Part shown: one piece after another, positions 36,115-45,385 of the stretch
Numbering within the stretch: the stretch's first letter is position 1
How the letters are laid out: each line of letters opens with the position of its first letter
Assembly: GCA_902520335.1 (NCBI GenBank)
Contig: CABYNS010000001.1
Coordinates: 31,604 to 95,603, forward strand
DNA from: an uncultured Pelagibacteraceae bacterium
GTDB taxonomy: Bacteria; Pseudomonadota; Alphaproteobacteria; Pelagibacterales; Pelagibacteraceae
Direction: 5' to 3'
Length of the DNA stretch: 64,000 nucleotides
Notes under the pieces: model-generated
Databases searched by the model: none
Seen by the model: the letters and a program-made list of their open reading frames with translations, nothing else
Told to the model about the DNA's origin: nothing
Translations under genes and position numbers: made by a program

Positions 36115-36761
36115 TGGATAACTTAATTTTAAATTCTTATTCTAAAATTTCCAATTTGAATGTTTCACGTGAAACTTGTAATGAGCTTGAGAGCTTAATT
36201 ACGATGATACAAGAAAAAAATCAGAAAATTAATATTATAAGTAAAAAAATGTATGAAAAAGAGGCAATAAGAGAGCGCCATATAATAGATTCAGCGCAAA
36301 TTATTGATTTTGTTGATTTAAATTGCAATACAACCTCAGATTTAGGAACTGGGGGTGGAATGCCTGGATTAATAGTGGCTATAGTGATGAAAAAAATTAA
36401 AAACGACCTCAAAGTAAATCTTTACGAAAAAAGCTACCACAAATGTGCTTTCCTTAGAGAAGTTTCGAAAAAATTAAATTTAAATACAGAAATAATTCAA
36501 AAAGATATTTTTTCACTTAAAAATATTGAAACAGGAACAATTATGTCCAGGGCGTTTAAGCCAATGCCTGTGATTTTAAACTTGGTCAATGAAAATTTTA
36601 AAAAATATAAAAATATTATTTTTTTTATGGGAAGTAGTGGAAGAAAAATTCTTAATGAAACACTTCAGGAGTGGGATTTAGATTATGAAGAAAAAAAAAG
36701 TTTAACAAGCAATGACTCGTTTATATTAAACATCAAAAAAATTAAAAAAAGGATTTCATGA
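36114..36761 (+). CDS. rsmG: 16S rRNA (guanine-527 N7) methyltransferase RsmG (GidB)
   Basis: RsmG makes m7G527 in 16S rRNA using SAM. The 215-residue Rossmann-fold protein has DLGTGGGMPGLIVAIVM (about 75-91) as SAM-binding motif and MSRAFKPM later. The N-terminal NVSRETC peptide is encoded by a parS partition site (36161-36176), a dual-use arrangement seen in many bacteria. Its stop overlaps the parA start in an ATGA. Confidence 0.96.
   Translation: MDNLILNSYSKISNLNVSRETCNELESLITMIQEKNQKINIISKKMYEKEAIRERHIIDSAQIIDFVDLNCNTTSDLGTGGGMPGLIVAIVMKKIKNDLKVNLYEKSYHKCAFLREVSKKLNLNTEIIQKDIFSLKNIETGTIMSRAFKPMPVILNLVNENFKKYKNIIFFMGSSGRKILNETLQEWDLDYEEKKSLTSNDSFILNIKKIKKRIS
36161..36176. other. parS: parS chromosome partition site within rsmG
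   Basis: TGTTTCACGTGAAACT matches the universal parS sequence TGTTNCACGTGAAACA in 15 of 16 positions, the last base being the exception. It is a near-perfect palindrome centred on CACGTG. It lies in the rsmG coding sequence, about 0.6 kb before parA and 7 kb from the proposed oriC, as expected for an origin-proximal ParB binding site. It was the only copy I noticed in the window. Confidence 0.93.
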
Positions 36762-37552
36762 AAATAATTTCAATTATTAATCAAAAGGGTGGGGTTGGAA
36801 AAACAACAACTGTTATCAATTTAGCGTCCGCGTTATCCCAACTTGGAAAAAAAATTTTAGTAATCGATTTAGATCCTCAAGGGAATGCTACTACAGGGCT
36901 GGGATTATCCAATACCTCTCAATCCGATCAGACAATTTATGGAATTCTTAATGGCACAATGTCAATTTCAAACGTAATTAAAAAAACAGACTTTCAAAAT
37001 CTTGATTTAATATCATCCAATGTAGATCTCTCTGGATTGGAGGTTGAGACGGCTGGTGATAGTGACAGAGCCTTTATCTTAAAGGCCAAATTAACCTCTT
37101 ATTTAAACGATTCTAGAGGATTATATGATTATATACTTATAGACTGTCCTCCCTCTTTAAGCTTATTAACAGTAATGGCCCTAGTATCATCTAATTCATT
37201 ACTTGTGCCACTCCAAACGGAATTTTTTGCCTTAGAAGGACTTACGCAACTAATGAAGACTATTAAGAGAATTAAAGCCAATCTAAATCCTGAATTGGAA
37301 ATTCAGGGCATACTTTTAACTATGTATGATCGAAGAAACAAACTTTCATCGCAAGTTGAGCAAGAAGCTAGAGAGTATTTTAAAGACAAAGTTTACCAAA
37401 CGGTAATACCTCGAAACGTAAGATTATCCGAAGCGCCTTCCCATGGAATTCCTGTTTTGATTTATGATAAAAATTGTCCAGGTAGCAAATCCTATTATAG
37501 TTTTACTGATGAGTTTATGGCACAGGAAAATAAAATTGGGAGTGCAGCATAA
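36758..37552 (+). CDS. parA: Chromosome partitioning ATPase ParA
   Basis: ParA binds DNA as an ATP dimer and moves ParB-parS complexes during segregation. The 264-residue protein has the deviant Walker A KGGVGKTT (10-17) with the signature lysine at 10, the Walker B strand DLDPQGNATTGLG, and DYILIDCPPSLSLLT. Its start overlaps the rsmG stop by four bases and its stop overlaps parB by one, so the three are co-translated. It lies close to the presumed origin. Confidence 0.98.
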   Translation: MKIISIINQKGGVGKTTTVINLASALSQLGKKILVIDLDPQGNATTGLGLSNTSQSDQTIYGILNGTMSISNVIKKTDFQNLDLISSNVDLSGLEVETAGDSDRAFILKAKLTSYLNDSRGLYDYILIDCPPSLSLLTVMALVSSNSLLVPLQTEFFALEGLTQLMKTIKRIKANLNPELEIQGILLTMYDRRNKLSSQVEQEAREYFKDKVYQTVIPRNVRLSEAPSHGIPVLIYDKNCPGSKSYYSFTDEFMAQENKIGSAA

Positions 37553-38394
37553 TGAACAAAATAAAAAAAGGGCTGGGTAGAGGATTATCTTCTTTAATCG
37601 GTGAAACTAAGGTTGAGAATAAAACTAATAATTTAACTTTGGCCGAGATAGTTCCAAACAAATATCAACCAAGAAAAAATTTTGACGAAGAAAACTTAAA
37701 TGATTTAGTTAATTCAATAAAAGAACGCGGTGTTATTCAGCCAATTATAGTTAGAAAATCTGATACGAACATATCTAAATATGAGATTATAGCTGGAGAA
37801 AGGAGATGGTTAGCGGCACAAAAAGCAGGACTTCATGAAATTCCTGTAGTTGTAACAGATGCTGATGATCTTAAATCTTTAGAATTTGCAATTGTTGAAA
37901 ACGTTCAGAGACACGATCTAAATCCTTTAGAGGAAGCACAAGGCTATAAAAGATTGATAGATGAATTTGCATATGATCAAGACAAAGTATCAAAATTTAT
38001 AGGTAAGAGTAGAAGTTATATTTCTAACTCATTAAGGTTACTTAATCTACCAAAAGAGGTTCTTGATTTTGTGGAGCAGAAAAAGATTACAGCTGGTCAT
38101 GCAAAGATATTAGTAGGGCTCGAAAACGCTGTTTTTTTAGCAAATAAATTTATTGAAAAAAAATTATCTGTAAGGCAGGCAGAAAATTTAGTTAAAATAT
38201 TCAGAAAAACTAAAAGAAATACCTCTAGTAAAGTGGATTCAAATATCCGAGATTTAGAAAACTCTATATCTGAAAAAATTGGACTTAGTGTTTCTATTAA
38301 AAATAATAAAAATAATAAAGGCACAATATCATTTTATTACAAAGAGCTTGATCAACTAAACAAGATAATTGATATAATTAAATCTGGATATTAG
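37552..38394 (+). CDS. parB: Chromosome partitioning protein ParB
   Basis: ParB binds parS and slides as a CTP clamp. The 280-residue protein starts with the ParA-activating GLGRGLSSLIG, has the CTP-binding box AGERRWLAA (GERR at 82-85), ENVQRHDLNPLEEA, and the helix-turn-helix region VSKFIGKSRSYISNSLRLL (about 144-162). The C-terminal dimerisation part ends FYYKELDQLNKIIDIIKSGY. Its target parS lies 1.4 kb upstream. Convergent with holA (17-bp overlap). Confidence 0.98.
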   Translation: MNKIKKGLGRGLSSLIGETKVENKTNNLTLAEIVPNKYQPRKNFDEENLNDLVNSIKERGVIQPIIVRKSDTNISKYEIIAGERRWLAAQKAGLHEIPVVVTDADDLKSLEFAIVENVQRHDLNPLEEAQGYKRLIDEFAYDQDKVSKFIGKSRSYISNSLRLLNLPKEVLDFVEQKKITAGHAKILVGLENAVFLANKFIEKKLSVRQAENLVKIFRKTKRNTSSKVDSNIRDLENSISEKIGLSVSIKNNKNNKGTISFYYKELDQLNKIIDIIKSGY

Positions 38395-39376
38395 TATTTT
38401 CAATTTTATCTAAAATCATATTATTTATGATTTGATTAGAAATTTGTGGATTTTTTTTAATTAAACTCTCAGTATTGTTTATATCTACAATAAAATTCTC
38501 AATATCATTCAATTCCCATATTTTGATTTGCTGCTTAATTATATTTTTATCTTTCCAGAATATTGGAGGTTTAAATGAGTTAATTGCTTGATCAATATTA
38601 TTATTTTCGTTTAAATTTAGTCTTAACTTTCTTAGTCTTTTTAACTTATTCAAAAAGGTTCTTAAAATTAAAATATTATCCTCACTAGATGGGATATTTT
38701 CATTAAGAATATTGAGAGTTTTTTTTTTATTTTTACTTAGACATTCATCAACCAATTCTCCGGCACTATAATTTTCACTCAAGTTTGTTAATTTTAAAAT
38801 ATCACTTAATTCAATTTTCTTTTTACCTTCGCTAAAATTTATTATTTTTTTCAATTCATTTTTGAGATTTATTCTATCCCCCTGTGATTTTTCAATTATT
38901 AAATTTAAATGTTCTTGTGATAGATTTAGTTTATTTTCATATAAAATCTTTTTTGCAATTGATATTAGTGTTTGAGATGTGTCCTCGTAGAAAGGAACGA
39001 TTATAAGATTTTTTTCTTTTTCAAAAAAATTTCTAATTTTAGATTTTTTATCTAATTTTTTTGCTATTAAAATTATGATTATATCCTCAACTTTTGTTTC
39101 TAAATTATCTTGAAATAAACTAAGTATTTTGTCTGTGACATCAGAAATTATTATTAATTTTTCTTTTTCAAAAAAAGACTTTGAATATAAATTTTCTAAA
39201 AAAATTCTTGTATCAGCAAGTATGTCTTTTTCTGAGTATTTATAAGTATTTTCCTTGGTAAAATTCTTAAAGTTATTTTCTATTGTATCTATTTTTTGTC
39301 CATCATTTTCACCGTAAAATAAGTAGTAATTAATCTTATTCTTAAATTTTGCTAATTCATAAAATTTAGAGATCAT
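38378..39376 (-). CDS. holA: DNA polymerase III delta subunit
   Basis: HolA opens the beta clamp in the clamp loader. The 332-residue product is weakly conserved, as this family usually is. YYLFYGENDGQKIDTIENNFK (about 17-37), a Walker A-like remnant in the delta fold, EKLIIISDV, and LISIAKKILYENKLNLSQEHLNLIIEKSQGDRINLKNELKKI (middle domain) fit the family. It follows lptE by an 11-bp overlap, and the leuS-lptE-holA order is a well-known proteobacterial arrangement, which supports the assignment. Confidence 0.9.
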   Translation of the reverse strand: MISKFYELAKFKNKINYYLFYGENDGQKIDTIENNFKNFTKENTYKYSEKDILADTRIFLENLYSKSFFEKEKLIIISDVTDKILSLFQDNLETKVEDIIIILIAKKLDKKSKIRNFFEKEKNLIIVPFYEDTSQTLISIAKKILYENKLNLSQEHLNLIIEKSQGDRINLKNELKKIINFSEGKKKIELSDILKLTNLSENYSAGELVDECLSKNKKKTLNILNENIPSSEDNILILRTFLNKLKRLRKLRLNLNENNNIDQAINSFKPPIFWKDKNIIKQQIKIWELNDIENFIVDINNTESLIKKNPQISNQIINNMILDKIENTNIQI

Positions 39377-39833
39377 TTCTTATTATATTAAGGTAAATAT
39401 TTATATCTTGTAAAATTTGTGAAATCATATTTTTCTCTAAATTTAACTTATATTGACTTAATTCGAATTTATTATTCATCGAATTATAAGATGTTTCCTT
39501 TATAAATTTCTTTGAAAAGATTTTATTATTTTCCTTACTTTCTAAATTAAAATCTACCTCTATAAGCATTTTATAGGTTAATATATTTCCTTTTTTGTCT
39601 TTTGAAACGACACTTTCTTTTTTTGAGCTATTAAAGTTAAGATCATAAATATTGTCTGATTGGTTTTTTCTTAATCTTTCTATACCTTTAGTTATAGACC
39701 TTCCTAGTTTTTTATCGCCAGAATAATTAATCATATCTAGTCTAATTTTTGAGTTTTGATCTGTTTGATAAATAGGCGTATATCCACAGCTAAGTAAAAA
39801 AAAGAAAATAAATAAGTATTTTAAGTTTTTCAT
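39366..39833 (-). CDS. lptE: LPS-assembly lipoprotein LptE-like
   Basis: A 155-residue lipoprotein: the signal peptide has the lipobox LLSC followed by GYTPIY (Cys about 16), a common LptE N-terminus (CGFxPxY/LY). LptE plugs the LptD barrel that places LPS at the cell surface. The rest is poorly conserved, so identification rests on the N-terminal motif, size and its place between leuS and holA, the standard order. One-base overlap with leuS. Confidence 0.87.
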   Translation of the reverse strand: MKNLKYLFIFFFLLSCGYTPIYQTDQNSKIRLDMINYSGDKKLGRSITKGIERLRKNQSDNIYDLNFNSSKKESVVSKDKKGNILTYKMLIEVDFNLESKENNKIFSKKFIKETSYNSMNNKFELSQYKLNLEKNMISQILQDINIYLNIIRNDL

Positions 39834-42376
39834 TATTCTTTAATAATAAAGTTAATTAATTTATTTTCTACATATATTGTTTTAATAATCTCTTTATTAT
39901 CCAGATATTTTTTTATCTGTGGATCATTTTTGATATCTTTTACCAACGTTTCTTTATTTAAAACTTTGCTCACAGGAAATACTTTTCTTTTCTTCCCGTT
40001 TACTTGAGTAACTATATTAACAATCTCCTCTTCTAAATATTTTTTATTTACTTTAGGCCATCTAATTTCACTTACTTTTTGTTTTAATTTTTCAAGACAT
40101 TCATTTGAGAAATGAGGTAATATTGGATTAATTACTTTTAATATATTTGTATAATTTTCAAAAAAATTACTTCCCCAGTCCTTTTTGTTAGTTTGCTGAC
40201 TGTAAAAAGAATAGATTTTATGTATTGAAGCAATAACCACATTAAAGCCAAATCTATCTAAATCTTTTTCAAGTTTTTCAATTATTTGATTGCTAAATTT
40301 TTCTAAATCTTCATCAAAAATAGAAAACTTATTCTGGTTTTCAAGTATCTTTTTGTTAAGTATCCAAAATTTTTGTAAAAATTTAAAGGACGCACTAATT
40401 CCAGTATCGGACCACTGTATATCTTTTTCAGGAGGGCTATCGGATAATATAAATAATCTTACTGCATCTGCGCCATACATACTTATTATTTTCTCAGGGT
40501 CAATTGTGTTTTTTTTCGATTTTGACATCGACTCTGAAGGGCCAACTATAACCTTTTTCGAAGGGTTGTTATTTAGATAAAAATTTTTGCCGTCTTTTGT
40601 GGAAACATCTTCTGGGAAAAGCCAGTTGTTGTTTTCATCTTTGTAAGTCTCATGACAAACCATACCTTGAGTAAATAAACCTTTAAAAGGTTCTTGAAGT
40701 CTTATCTTTTCATTATTTAGGCTAATAGCTTTCATAAAAAAGCGTGAGTATAGAAGATGTAATATCGCATGTTCAACACCACCTATATATTGATCAACTG
40801 GCATCCAATAATCAATATCATCAATATTAAATGGCTTATTGTTAACTTTCGCTGAGCAAAATCTTAAAAAGTACCAAGATGAGTCAACAAAGGTGTCCAA
40901 AGTATCTGTTTCTCTAACACATTTTTTTCCATTAATAGTTATTTGTTTCCATTCTTGCTGAGCATTAAGTGGATTCCCGTTAGTAATTAAATCAATGTTA
41001 CTTGGAAGTTCTACAGGCAAATCTTTCTCAGGGATTTTTATAACATTGTAGTTTTCATCGTATGCAATTGGTATCGGACAGCCCCAATATCTTTGTCTTG
41101 AAATGCCCCAATCTTTTAATCTAAAGTTTGTTTTTCTTTTTCCTAAATTTTTGTTCTCTAAAATTTTAATTGTTTCGTCTATAGATTTTTCAGGCACCTT
41201 TAAGCCATTTAAAAATTCTGAATTGATTATTATTCCAGATCCAGTGTAGGCTTCCTCATCTACTTTAAATTCATCTGTCTCATTGTCAGGTTTAACGACC
41301 GTTTTTATCTCAAGATTATATTTTTTTGCAAAATCGAAATCTCGCTGATCGTGCGCTGGACATCCAAAAACAGCTCCAAATCCATAATCCATCAAGACAA
41401 AATTTGCAAAATATACTGGGACTTTTGACTTATTATCCAATGGATTTATCGCTGTTAGCTCAGTTTTAAAACCAATTTTGGTCGCCTGAGCAATAGACTC
41501 TTCTGTGGTTCCAGTTTTGGAACACTCATTTTTAAATTCAATAAAATCTTTGTTAGTTTCGTAGTATTTTGATAGCGGATGATCAACTGATAGTGCTAAA
41601 AAAGAAAAACCAAATAATGTATCTGGTCTTGTAGTATAACATTTAATAGATCTGATATCCTTAAAACCTTCAATCTGAAAATCTATCTCACAACCAAAAG
41701 ATTTCCCTATCCAGTTTTTTTGCATTGTTTTTACTTTATCTGGCCAATTATCCAGATTATCTAAGTCTTTTAAGAGATTTTCAGAAAAATGTGAGATCTT
41801 AAAGAACCACTGATTTAATTTTTTTCTTTCCACTACAGCTCCTGATCTCCACCCTTTACCATCAATAACTTGTTCATTAGCCAAAACTGTCTTATCTATT
41901 GGGTCCCAATTAACATAACTTTCTTTTCTGTACACTAAACCTTTGTCATAAAGATCTAAAAATATTTTTTGTTGGTGTTTGTAATATTCAGATGAACATG
42001 TTGATATTTCTCTATCCCAATCAATCGACAATCCAAGCATCTTTAATTGATTTTTCATCGTTTGAATATTTTTTTCAGTCCAGTCCTTTGGGTTGAGATT
42101 ATTTTGTTTTGCAGCATTTTCTGCTGGTAGCCCAAATGAATCCCATCCCATAGGATGAAGTACATTATACCCTTTTAAAGTTTTGTATCTTGAAAGCACA
42201 TCACCCAACGTATAATTTCTAACATGTCCCATATGAATTTTTCCAGAGGGATATGGAAACATCTCTAAACAATAAAACTTTTCTTTATCTTTATCTTTAT
42301 TTGACTTGAAGGTTTTATTATCAAGCCAATACTTTTGCCATTTTTTTTCTACAAGCTTAAAATTATATCGTTCCAC
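39833..42376 (-). CDS. leuS: Leucyl-tRNA synthetase
   Basis: LeuS charges tRNA-Leu. The 847-residue class I synthetase has the HIGH-type motif [15 protein letters not shown], the editing domain with [16 protein letters not shown] (about 248-263), and the KMSKS-type SMSKSKKNT near 617. Start is a GTG at 42376 ([17 protein letters not shown] is the correct family N-terminus). The DUF3576 lipoprotein gene lies 32 bp upstream, and lptE and holA follow in the same run. Confidence 0.98.
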   Translation of the reverse strand: MERYNFKLVEKKWQKYWLDNKTFKSNKDKDKEKFYCLEMFPYPSGKIHMGHVRNYTLGDVLSRYKTLKGYNVLHPMGWDSFGLPAENAAKQNNLNPKDWTEKNIQTMKNQLKMLGLSIDWDREISTCSSEYYKHQQKIFLDLYDKGLVYRKESYVNWDPIDKTVLANEQVIDGKGWRSGAVVERKKLNQWFFKISHFSENLLKDLDNLDNWPDKVKTMQKNWIGKSFGCEIDFQIEGFKDIRSIKCYTTRPDTLFGFSFLALSVDHPLSKYYETNKDFIEFKNECSKTGTTEESIAQATKIGFKTELTAINPLDNKSKVPVYFANFVLMDYGFGAVFGCPAHDQRDFDFAKKYNLEIKTVVKPDNETDEFKVDEEAYTGSGIIINSEFLNGLKVPEKSIDETIKILENKNLGKRKTNFRLKDWGISRQRYWGCPIPIAYDENYNVIKIPEKDLPVELPSNIDLITNGNPLNAQQEWKQITINGKKCVRETDTLDTFVDSSWYFLRFCSAKVNNKPFNIDDIDYWMPVDQYIGGVEHAILHLLYSRFFMKAISLNNEKIRLQEPFKGLFTQGMVCHETYKDENNNWLFPEDVSTKDGKNFYLNNNPSKKVIVGPSESMSKSKKNTIDPEKIISMYGADAVRLFILSDSPPEKDIQWSDTGISASFKFLQKFWILNKKILENQNKFSIFDEDLEKFSNQIIEKLEKDLDRFGFNVVIASIHKIYSFYSQQTNKKDWGSNFFENYTNILKVINPILPHFSNECLEKLKQKVSEIRWPKVNKKYLEEEIVNIVTQVNGKKRKVFPVSKVLNKETLVKDIKNDPQIKKYLDNKEIIKTIYVENKLINFIIKE

Positions 42377-42408
42377 AATTGATATGAGTCAAGTTAATCG
42401 TTTTTATT

Positions 42409-42996
42409 CTAATCTTTTTTTCTACCCTTACCTGATTTCATTTGACCCATAGGATAGGGATTTTCTTTCTTTCTTTTTTCAAGTATCTTTCTTTCATACA
42501 TTGAAGCTTTTTTTAGAATATTTAAATTCAAGTCTGCAACTAAATCGTTGTTACTTTTGCTTATGGAGCAATTAGTTAAATTTTCTGAACATTTTTTTAA
42601 AAAAACATTTATGTCTAATGCGTCTGACCTTATTTCGTTAGTCAAAAATCTTATTGAGATTTTGACTGATTCATTTGGTGTATTATTTTCACTGTACCAA
42701 TCGGTAATTACAATACCACCACTATAATTTGCTGATACTAATGGCATAAAATCTAAAGTATCAAGAGTGGCTTGCCAAAGTGGATTTGAGCTTGCAAAGT
42801 CATAAGTGGTTCCACCCATTTTTCCATCAAAAACTCTAAATCCTTTTCCCTCTTCTATATTTTTTTTAACCCTCTGTCGTGGATCAGGGGGAAAATCTTG
42901 AGCACTTACTTTTTTTGGTTTTAATGCATTACAAGCTGATTGGGTTAGAAGAACAATTATTGAAAAAAAAATTATAATTTGTCGTGAAGTAATCAT
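42409..42996 (-). CDS. DUF3576-family lipoprotein
   Basis: A 195-residue predicted lipoprotein: hydrophobic signal (about 7-20) and lipobox TQSAC (Cys about 22). The central block GKGFRVFDGKMGGTTYDFASSNPLWQATLDTLDFMPLVSANYSGGIVITDWY matches the alphaproteobacterial DUF3576 family, found just upstream of leuS in this class. Function unknown; an outer-membrane or periplasmic role is likely from the lipobox and the LPS-related neighbour lptE. The C-terminus is very basic (KRKKENPYP...KSGKGRKKD). Divergent from the porin gene. Confidence 0.88.
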   Translation of the reverse strand: MITSRQIIIFFSIIVLLTQSACNALKPKKVSAQDFPPDPRQRVKKNIEEGKGFRVFDGKMGGTTYDFASSNPLWQATLDTLDFMPLVSANYSGGIVITDWYSENNTPNESVKISIRFLTNEIRSDALDINVFLKKCSENLTNCSISKSNNDLVADLNLNILKKASMYERKILEKRKKENPYPMGQMKSGKGRKKD

Positions 42997-43153
42997 ATTA
43001 AAGAATTATATTTAGTTATTAACACAAAATAATAAGTTTAAAATTAGAATATGTTTCAATGCAAAATAGCTCATTTAGAGGGTAAAAATGATGCAAAAAT
43101 GCAACACTAGGATTATTTATTAGTCTTTATATTAATATTTTATTAGAAAAATC

Positions 43154-43173
43154 CCTTTTTTTGCTAAAAAAGG
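43154..43173. promoter_or_regulatory. Inverted repeat in the porin upstream region
   Basis: CCTTTTTT-TGCT-AAAAAAGG is a perfect 8-bp inverted repeat just upstream of a TATAAT (43181-43186) that would serve as -10 for the porin gene. The repeat overlaps where a -35 element would be. Farther up, TGCAAAA occurs at 43060 and again at 43092, 32 bp apart. The 214-bp gap 42997-43210 between divergent genes is one of the longest in the window and presumably holds regulation for the porin. The function of the repeat is not known. Confidence 0.5.
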
Positions 43174-43180
43174 CACTGTT

Positions 43181-43203
43181 TATAATTAATTATAAAAAAG
43201 GAG
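43181..43203 (+). promoter_or_regulatory. Porin -10 element and strong ribosome binding site
   Basis: TATAAT at 43181-43186 is a perfect -10 hexamer; no good -35 is visible. AAGGAG at 43198-43203 lies 7 bp before the ATG at 43211 and is the best Shine-Dalgarno site I saw in the window, in contrast to most genes here, which have none. Together they suggest a short leader and very high translation. Confidence 0.6.
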
Positions 43204-43210
43204 TAAATTT

Positions 43211-44146
43211 ATGAACAAACTAAAAAAAGTAGGATTAACAGCATTAGCTACTACTTTAGTTACTTCAGCATCTGTTGCTGGTGAGCTAAGTGTATCAGGT
43301 AGTGCAGCTTTATCTTACACAGGTCTTAACACTAATTCAGATGTTAATCCATGGGCAATGGGTGACAGTATTAAATTTAATGGTGGTGGAGATCTAGACA
43401 ATGGTATGACTGTATCAGTTTACTATGAGTTAGATGGTGGTACGTACGATGACTACAATCTAAAACTTGGTTTAGGTGATGCAGGTACTTTATCATTTTC
43501 AGGTGCATCAAGCTCTGGAAGTGGTGTTGACAAACTAAAAGACATTGTGCCAAACGCTTACTCACCTGTTTACGAAGCAACTGATAGTACAGACAGTGGT
43601 TTAATTGACATTACTGGTAATAACCAAACTTCTCAATGGGGATACGACGTAACAGTTGCTGGAATTGATTTATCAGCATCTTACAACCCAAGAGGAACTG
43701 CTGCAGGTACTAAAGGTGGAGCAGAAACTGGTTATGCTATAGTTTACGGTGGCTTAATGGAAGGTTTAGAGTTAAGTGCTGGTATCTTTGACGATGGTGA
43801 AGAGGCAGAAAACGAAACTTTTGGTGTTGCGTACACTATGGGTGCAGTATCTGCTGCTTATCAAGTCACTAACGTTGATTACGAAGCTCAAACAGCAACT
43901 GACCAAGATGCTCAACACTATGGTATCACAATTGCAGTTAACGAAGATCTTTCAGTAGGTGCTGCTAGACAAGAAATTGAGTATGACGGTGCTGCTGATG
44001 ATGAAGTTAACTCAGGTATTTCAGCTTCATACACGATGGGTTCAATTGCTATCGGTGCGAATATGAATACTTTAGAGTCAAAAAATGGATCAGCGACTGC
44101 TAAAGATGTAGAAGCAACGGTATTAAACATCTCGTTCTCATTCTAA
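43211..44146 (+). CDS. Outer-membrane porin
   Basis: A 311-residue outer-membrane beta-barrel. The signal peptide MNKLKKVGLTALATTLVTSA ends near SVA (about residue 23), followed by GELSVSGSAALSYTGLNT and alternating strands rich in Gly, Tyr and Ser such as DLDNGMTVSVYYELDGG and LGLGDAGTLSFSG, ending LNISFSF with the terminal Phe needed for barrel insertion. The mature protein is acidic. Codon use is clearly less A/T-rich than in neighbours, as in highly expressed genes. It belongs to the general gram-negative porin group; the substrate is unknown. It is followed by a strong terminator. Confidence 0.92.
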   Translation: MNKLKKVGLTALATTLVTSASVAGELSVSGSAALSYTGLNTNSDVNPWAMGDSIKFNGGGDLDNGMTVSVYYELDGGTYDDYNLKLGLGDAGTLSFSGASSSGSGVDKLKDIVPNAYSPVYEATDSTDSGLIDITGNNQTSQWGYDVTVAGIDLSASYNPRGTAAGTKGGAETGYAIVYGGLMEGLELSAGIFDDGEEAENETFGVAYTMGAVSAAYQVTNVDYEAQTATDQDAQHYGITIAVNEDLSVGAARQEIEYDGAADDEVNSGISASYTMGSIAIGANMNTLESKNGSATAKDVEATVLNISFSF

Positions 44147-44165
44147 TTACTAGATAGATTGATTT

Positions 44166-44200
44166 AAAAGGCCCCTAATTTATTAGGGGCCTTTTTTTTT
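44166..44200. terminator. Intrinsic terminator between the porin and the convergent ThiE-like gene
   Basis: AAAAGGCCCCTAA (44166-44178) pairs with TTAGGGGCCTTTT (44183-44195), a 13-bp stem with a 4-base loop, followed by a T run up to 44200. It terminates the porin transcript. Its right arm overlaps the last codons of the minus-strand gene (stop at 44183-44185), and the A run on its left could let it also work in the other direction. Confidence 0.95.
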
Positions 44201-44725
44201 CTCAAAATATGAAATTCCAGCAAATCCTGCTGGATCAATTAACTTTAGTCTTTTAAGGTTTTTTTCATTAATTCCACCTAAGGCTATGTCTTTAATATTA
44301 GTTGCTTTTCTTAAGTTTAAGTATCTAAAGACATCTAATTTCTTATTTTTTTTATCTTTAAATAAAGGTGATAGGAATATTTCAGCAACATTTTGAATTT
44401 CCTTAATTTTGATCTCTTTTATATTATGCGCAGAGCCTAAAATTTTAAATTTTTTTTTTAATTTACCTGAACATAAAATTAAATCTTTGTTACTTGAAGA
44501 AATATATAAACCGTCAGCTCCAATTTTTTGTGCTAAGTGTATATCGTTATTTACATAAAGTTTTCTTCCGTTTTTATTGCAAAAATTACGTAATTCTTTT
44601 AATGTTTTAAGCAAAGTTTCTTTGTTTTTATTTCTCCAAATAAAAGATATATTTTTGTCTAAATTAATAAGATGAGAATAATCAAATTCATTAATGAAAT
44701 AATATATTTGTAATTTTTTATGCAT
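44183..44725 (-). CDS. Thiamine phosphate synthase (ThiE/TenI)-like protein
   Basis: The 180-residue product (ATG at 44725) resembles the ThiE/TenI TIM-barrel family: LYVNNDIHLAQKIGADGLYIS corresponds to the ThiE ND...LA...GADGVHLG region, LGSAHN to the GxSxH segment, and ALGGINEKNLKRLKLIDPAGFAGISYF to the GGI...GAxGVA end. However, the HLGQ stretch reads YISS and the phosphate-binding TxTK loop is not clear, so it may not be a classical thiamine phosphate synthase. Its start codon lies in the same ATGCAT as that of divergent yggS. The last codons overlap the porin terminator. Confidence 0.7.
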   Translation of the reverse strand: MHKKLQIYYFINEFDYSHLINLDKNISFIWRNKNKETLLKTLKELRNFCNKNGRKLYVNNDIHLAQKIGADGLYISSSNKDLILCSGKLKKKFKILGSAHNIKEIKIKEIQNVAEIFLSPLFKDKKNKKLDVFRYLNLRKATNIKDIALGGINEKNLKRLKLIDPAGFAGISYFEKKKGP

Positions 44726-45385
44726 TATACACAAAAGAACTTAATTGAAATTAAAGAAAAAATTAAGACTAAAATTGATAGTCTGAATTTATCTGGATAT
44801 GAGCCCAAAGTAATTGCTGTTTCAAAAACTTTTTCAGAGCAAGATATTTTACCTCTAATAGAATATGGTCATGTTGAGTTTGGTGAAAATAAAGTTCAAG
44901 AAGCTCAATTAAAATGGCCAGCACTAAAAGAAAAGTACAATAACTTAAAATTACACATGTTGGGTAAGTTACAAACCAATAAAGTTAAAAACGCCGTCGA
45001 AGTATTTGATTATATACATTCTCTAGATAGTTTAAAACTTGCTAATAAAATTTCTAACGAAATTCAAAAAAAAGCAAAAAAGATTAAAATCTTTATTCAA
45101 ATTAACCTTGGTGATGAGGGTCAAAAGTCAGGAATAAATCCCTCCGATTTAGAGGCTTTTTATAGGCAATGTATTGATTTAAAGTTAAACATAATTGGAA
45201 CTATGTGTATACCGCCAGATAATCAGGATCCAAAACCTTTTTTTAAAAATCTACTTGTATTGAATCAGAAAATTAATCTTTCAGAAATAAGTATGGGAAT
45301 GACCAACGATTATTTAGATGCTTTAGAATATAAATCAACTTTTTTGAGAATTGGCACTGGGATATTTGGAAAAAGAATTAGGTAA
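44720..45385 (+). CDS. YggS-family PLP homeostasis protein
   Basis: A 221-residue alanine-racemase-like barrel protein binding pyridoxal phosphate. The PLP lysine lies in KVIAVSKTFS (about K36), followed by FGENKVQEAQLKWP (about 55-68), the family signature, and LGKLQTNKVK, then GTMCIPP and MGMTNDYLDAL. YggS/PLPBP proteins buffer free PLP and affect amino acid and keto-acid metabolism. The start ATG (44720) is part of an ATGCAT shared with the opposite gene, so its promoter must lie within that gene. Converges on the L,D-transpeptidase gene (8-bp overlap). Confidence 0.95.
   Translation: MHYTQKNLIEIKEKIKTKIDSLNLSGYEPKVIAVSKTFSEQDILPLIEYGHVEFGENKVQEAQLKWPALKEKYNNLKLHMLGKLQTNKVKNAVEVFDYIHSLDSLKLANKISNEIQKKAKKIKIFIQINLGDEGQKSGINPSDLEAFYRQCIDLKLNIIGTMCIPPDNQDPKPFFKNLLVLNQKINLSEISMGMTNDYLDALEYKSTFLRIGTGIFGKRIR

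Noticed and set aside
43377..43580. Histidine-rich open frame antisense in the porin gene
   Set aside because: Arises from the repeated Gly/Asp/Ser codons of the porin on the other strand; no start signal or similarity.
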